Below, piece by piece: positions 23,560-24,569 of a DNA stretch of 24,569 bases. The DNA is from Methanobacteriaceae archaeon (GTDB lineage Archaea > Methanobacteriota > Methanobacteria > Methanobacteriales > Methanobacteriaceae): contig JAUXXK010000040.1 in the NCBI GenBank assembly GCA_030681145.1, positions 1 to 24,569 of the forward strand, given 5' to 3'. Under the pieces are notes generated by a model, which was not told the DNA's origin, did no database searches, and was given only the letters and a program-made list of their open reading frames with translations. The position numbers and the translations under genes were made by a program. Positions within the stretch are counted from its first letter, which is position 1; every line of letters begins with the position of its first letter.

Positions 23560-24569
23560 ATGAAACACAAATTTGCCAACAGGATGTTTAAAACACCCCG
23601 TTCTTTTGTAAGGGAGATTTTGAAGGTTAGTGAAAATCCAGAAATTATTTCTTTTGCTGGCGGGCTTCCTAATCCTGAAAGTTTTCCAGTTGAATCCATT
23701 TCTAAAGCAGTGCATCATGTTTTATCAAAAAATGGTTCAGAAGCTCTACAATACAGTACCACTGAAGGTTACCACCCTTTAAGAGAATATATATCTAAAA
23801 GATACGACTCTCAAGGATTAAAAGTAGATGCAGATGAAATTTTAATTACTAATGGATCACAGCAGTGCCTTGATTTAGTTGGAAAAGTTTTTTTAAACAA
23901 AAAAGATGCTGTAGTTATGGAAAGTCCAACCTATCTTGCAGCTATACAGGCTTTTAGTTTGTACGAACCTGTTTTTAAAACAGTCCCCCTACTGGAAGAT
24001 GGAATTGATTTAGAAAAATTAGAAGAATTGCTAAAAAAAGAAAATCCTAAATTGTTCTATGCAGTTACTAATTTTCATAACCCTACTGGAATAACCTATT
24101 CTGAAAAGAAGAGAAAAAAGCTAGCTGCTTTATTAAAAGAATATGATACTATTTTAGTGGAGGATAATCCCTATGGAGAAATACGATTTATGGGTGAAAA
24201 TATTCTCCCTGTGAAGTCATGGTTGGATGATGGAATTTTATTTGGTTCTTTTTCCAAAATTGTCTCCCCCGGGATGCGTTTAGGGTGGATTGTGGCTAAA
24301 GAAGAAGTTATGGATAAACTTATCACAGTAAAGCAGGCATCAGATTTGCATTCCAACTATTTCACTCAAAGGATAGTGTATCAATACCTCTATACAAATC
24401 CGGTAGATAATCACATCCAGAAAATAAGAAATCTTTACAAAAAAAAGCGAGATATGATGATAAGTATGATGAATGAATATTTTCCTCCAGAAATTCATTA
24501 CACTCATCCAGAAGGAGGAATGTTTATCTGGGTAACCCTACCTGAAGGAATTTCATCCATGGAATTATT
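23560..24569 (+). CDS. PLP-dependent aminotransferase, MocR/LysN (2-aminoadipate) type, 3'-truncated by window end
   Basis: An open frame from ATG 23560 runs to the last base (336 codons visible; the stop lies beyond). It belongs to the ARO8/LysN aminotransferase group rather than that of its neighbour: I-I-S-F-A-G-G-L-P-N-P-E-S-F-P, Y-S-T-T-E-G-Y-x-P-L-R-E-Y, N-G-S-Q-Q-C-L-D-L, E-S-P-T-Y, N-F-H-N-P-T-G, E-D-N-P-Y-G-E-I-R and the PLP lysine Lys233 in G-S-F-S-K-I-V-S-P-G-M-R-L-G-W. Relatives act on 2-aminoadipate, branched-chain or aromatic amino acids; this one's substrate is undetermined. It has no N-terminal DNA-binding domain, so it is an enzyme and not a MocR regulator. AAGGAATGA lies just before the ATG. 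Confidence 0.92.
   Translation, partial: MKHKFANRMFKTPRSFVREILKVSENPEIISFAGGLPNPESFPVESISKAVHHVLSKNGSEALQYSTTEGYHPLREYISKRYDSQGLKVDADEILITNGSQQCLDLVGKVFLNKKDAVVMESPTYLAAIQAFSLYEPVFKTVPLLEDGIDLEKLEELLKKENPKLFYAVTNFHNPTGITYSEKKRKKLAALLKEYDTILVEDNPYGEIRFMGENILPVKSWLDDGILFGSFSKIVSPGMRLGWIVAKEEVMDKLITVKQASDLHSNYFTQRIVYQYLYTNPVDNHIQKIRNLYKKKRDMMISMMNEYFPPEIHYTHPEGGMFIWVTLPEGISSMEL

Noticed and set aside
23560..24569. MocR-type transcription regulator
   Set aside because: The N-terminus goes straight into the aminotransferase domain with no winged-helix domain.
1..24569. CRISPR arrays, insertion sequences, tRNA or rRNA genes
   Set aside because: No regularly spaced direct repeats, transposase motifs, terminal inverted repeats or cloverleaf-like segments were seen.

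Overview
The window reads as the chromosome of a methanogenic archaeon of the order Methanobacteriales, probably close to Methanobacterium. This is inferred from gene content: a bifunctional BirA, archaeal-type RtcA, an MJ0158-family SelA-like protein, a stand-alone fumarate hydratase beta subunit, a DUF2070 membrane protein, an archaeal EMC6-like protein, archaeal RqcH, archaeal-type CoaD, and pilins with class III signal peptides. The DNA is strongly AT-rich. Most starts carry purine-rich Shine-Dalgarno (SD) sites resembling GGAGGTGATC, and several genes start with TTG or GTG. I see no insertion sequence, CRISPR array, tRNA or rRNA.

Layout. Positions 1-1230 (+) hold the tail of an unidentified gene and birA. 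Positions 1331-6784 (-) hold rtcA, an MJ0158-family PLP protein, a NYN-domain protein, a small unknown protein, a DUF6282 amidohydrolase-like protein and fumB; the last two overlap. Positions 7250-9073 (+) encode the DUF2070 membrane protein, followed by an EMC6-like gene (-) and rqcH (+). Positions 11779-13108 (-) form a compact three-gene set: a small Ras-like GTPase, a DUF2073 protein and a zinc-ribbon protein. It matches the archaeal ArvA/ArvB/ArvC (OapA/B/C) set linked in Haloferax to extracellular vesicle formation. Just upstream on the same strand lie a membrane-anchored, basic-linker, PLD-like protein and a UPF0173 metallo-hydrolase joined by an ATGA overlap, then a small unknown gene.

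Positions 16286-16895 (+) carry three very small (57-60 residue) pilin-like proteins with class III signal peptides, two of them too short for a typical gene-length cut-off. Past a 757-base non-coding stretch lie, on the minus strand, an STT3/PglB-like oligosaccharyltransferase and coaD. All three pilins carry N-x-S glycosylation sequons directly after the hydrophobic helix, so the pilin cluster and transferase may form one functional unit. The right end (+) has a radical SAM protein and two PLP aminotransferases of different subgroups, the second cut by the window edge.

The most interesting parts are the surface-biology block at 11.8-20 kb (vesicle GTPase set, membrane/PLD-like protein, mini-pilins, unusual oligosaccharyltransferase) and the DWGYG motif that replaces the canonical WWDxG in that transferase. 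Functional statements rest on reading motifs by eye; no database search was run.
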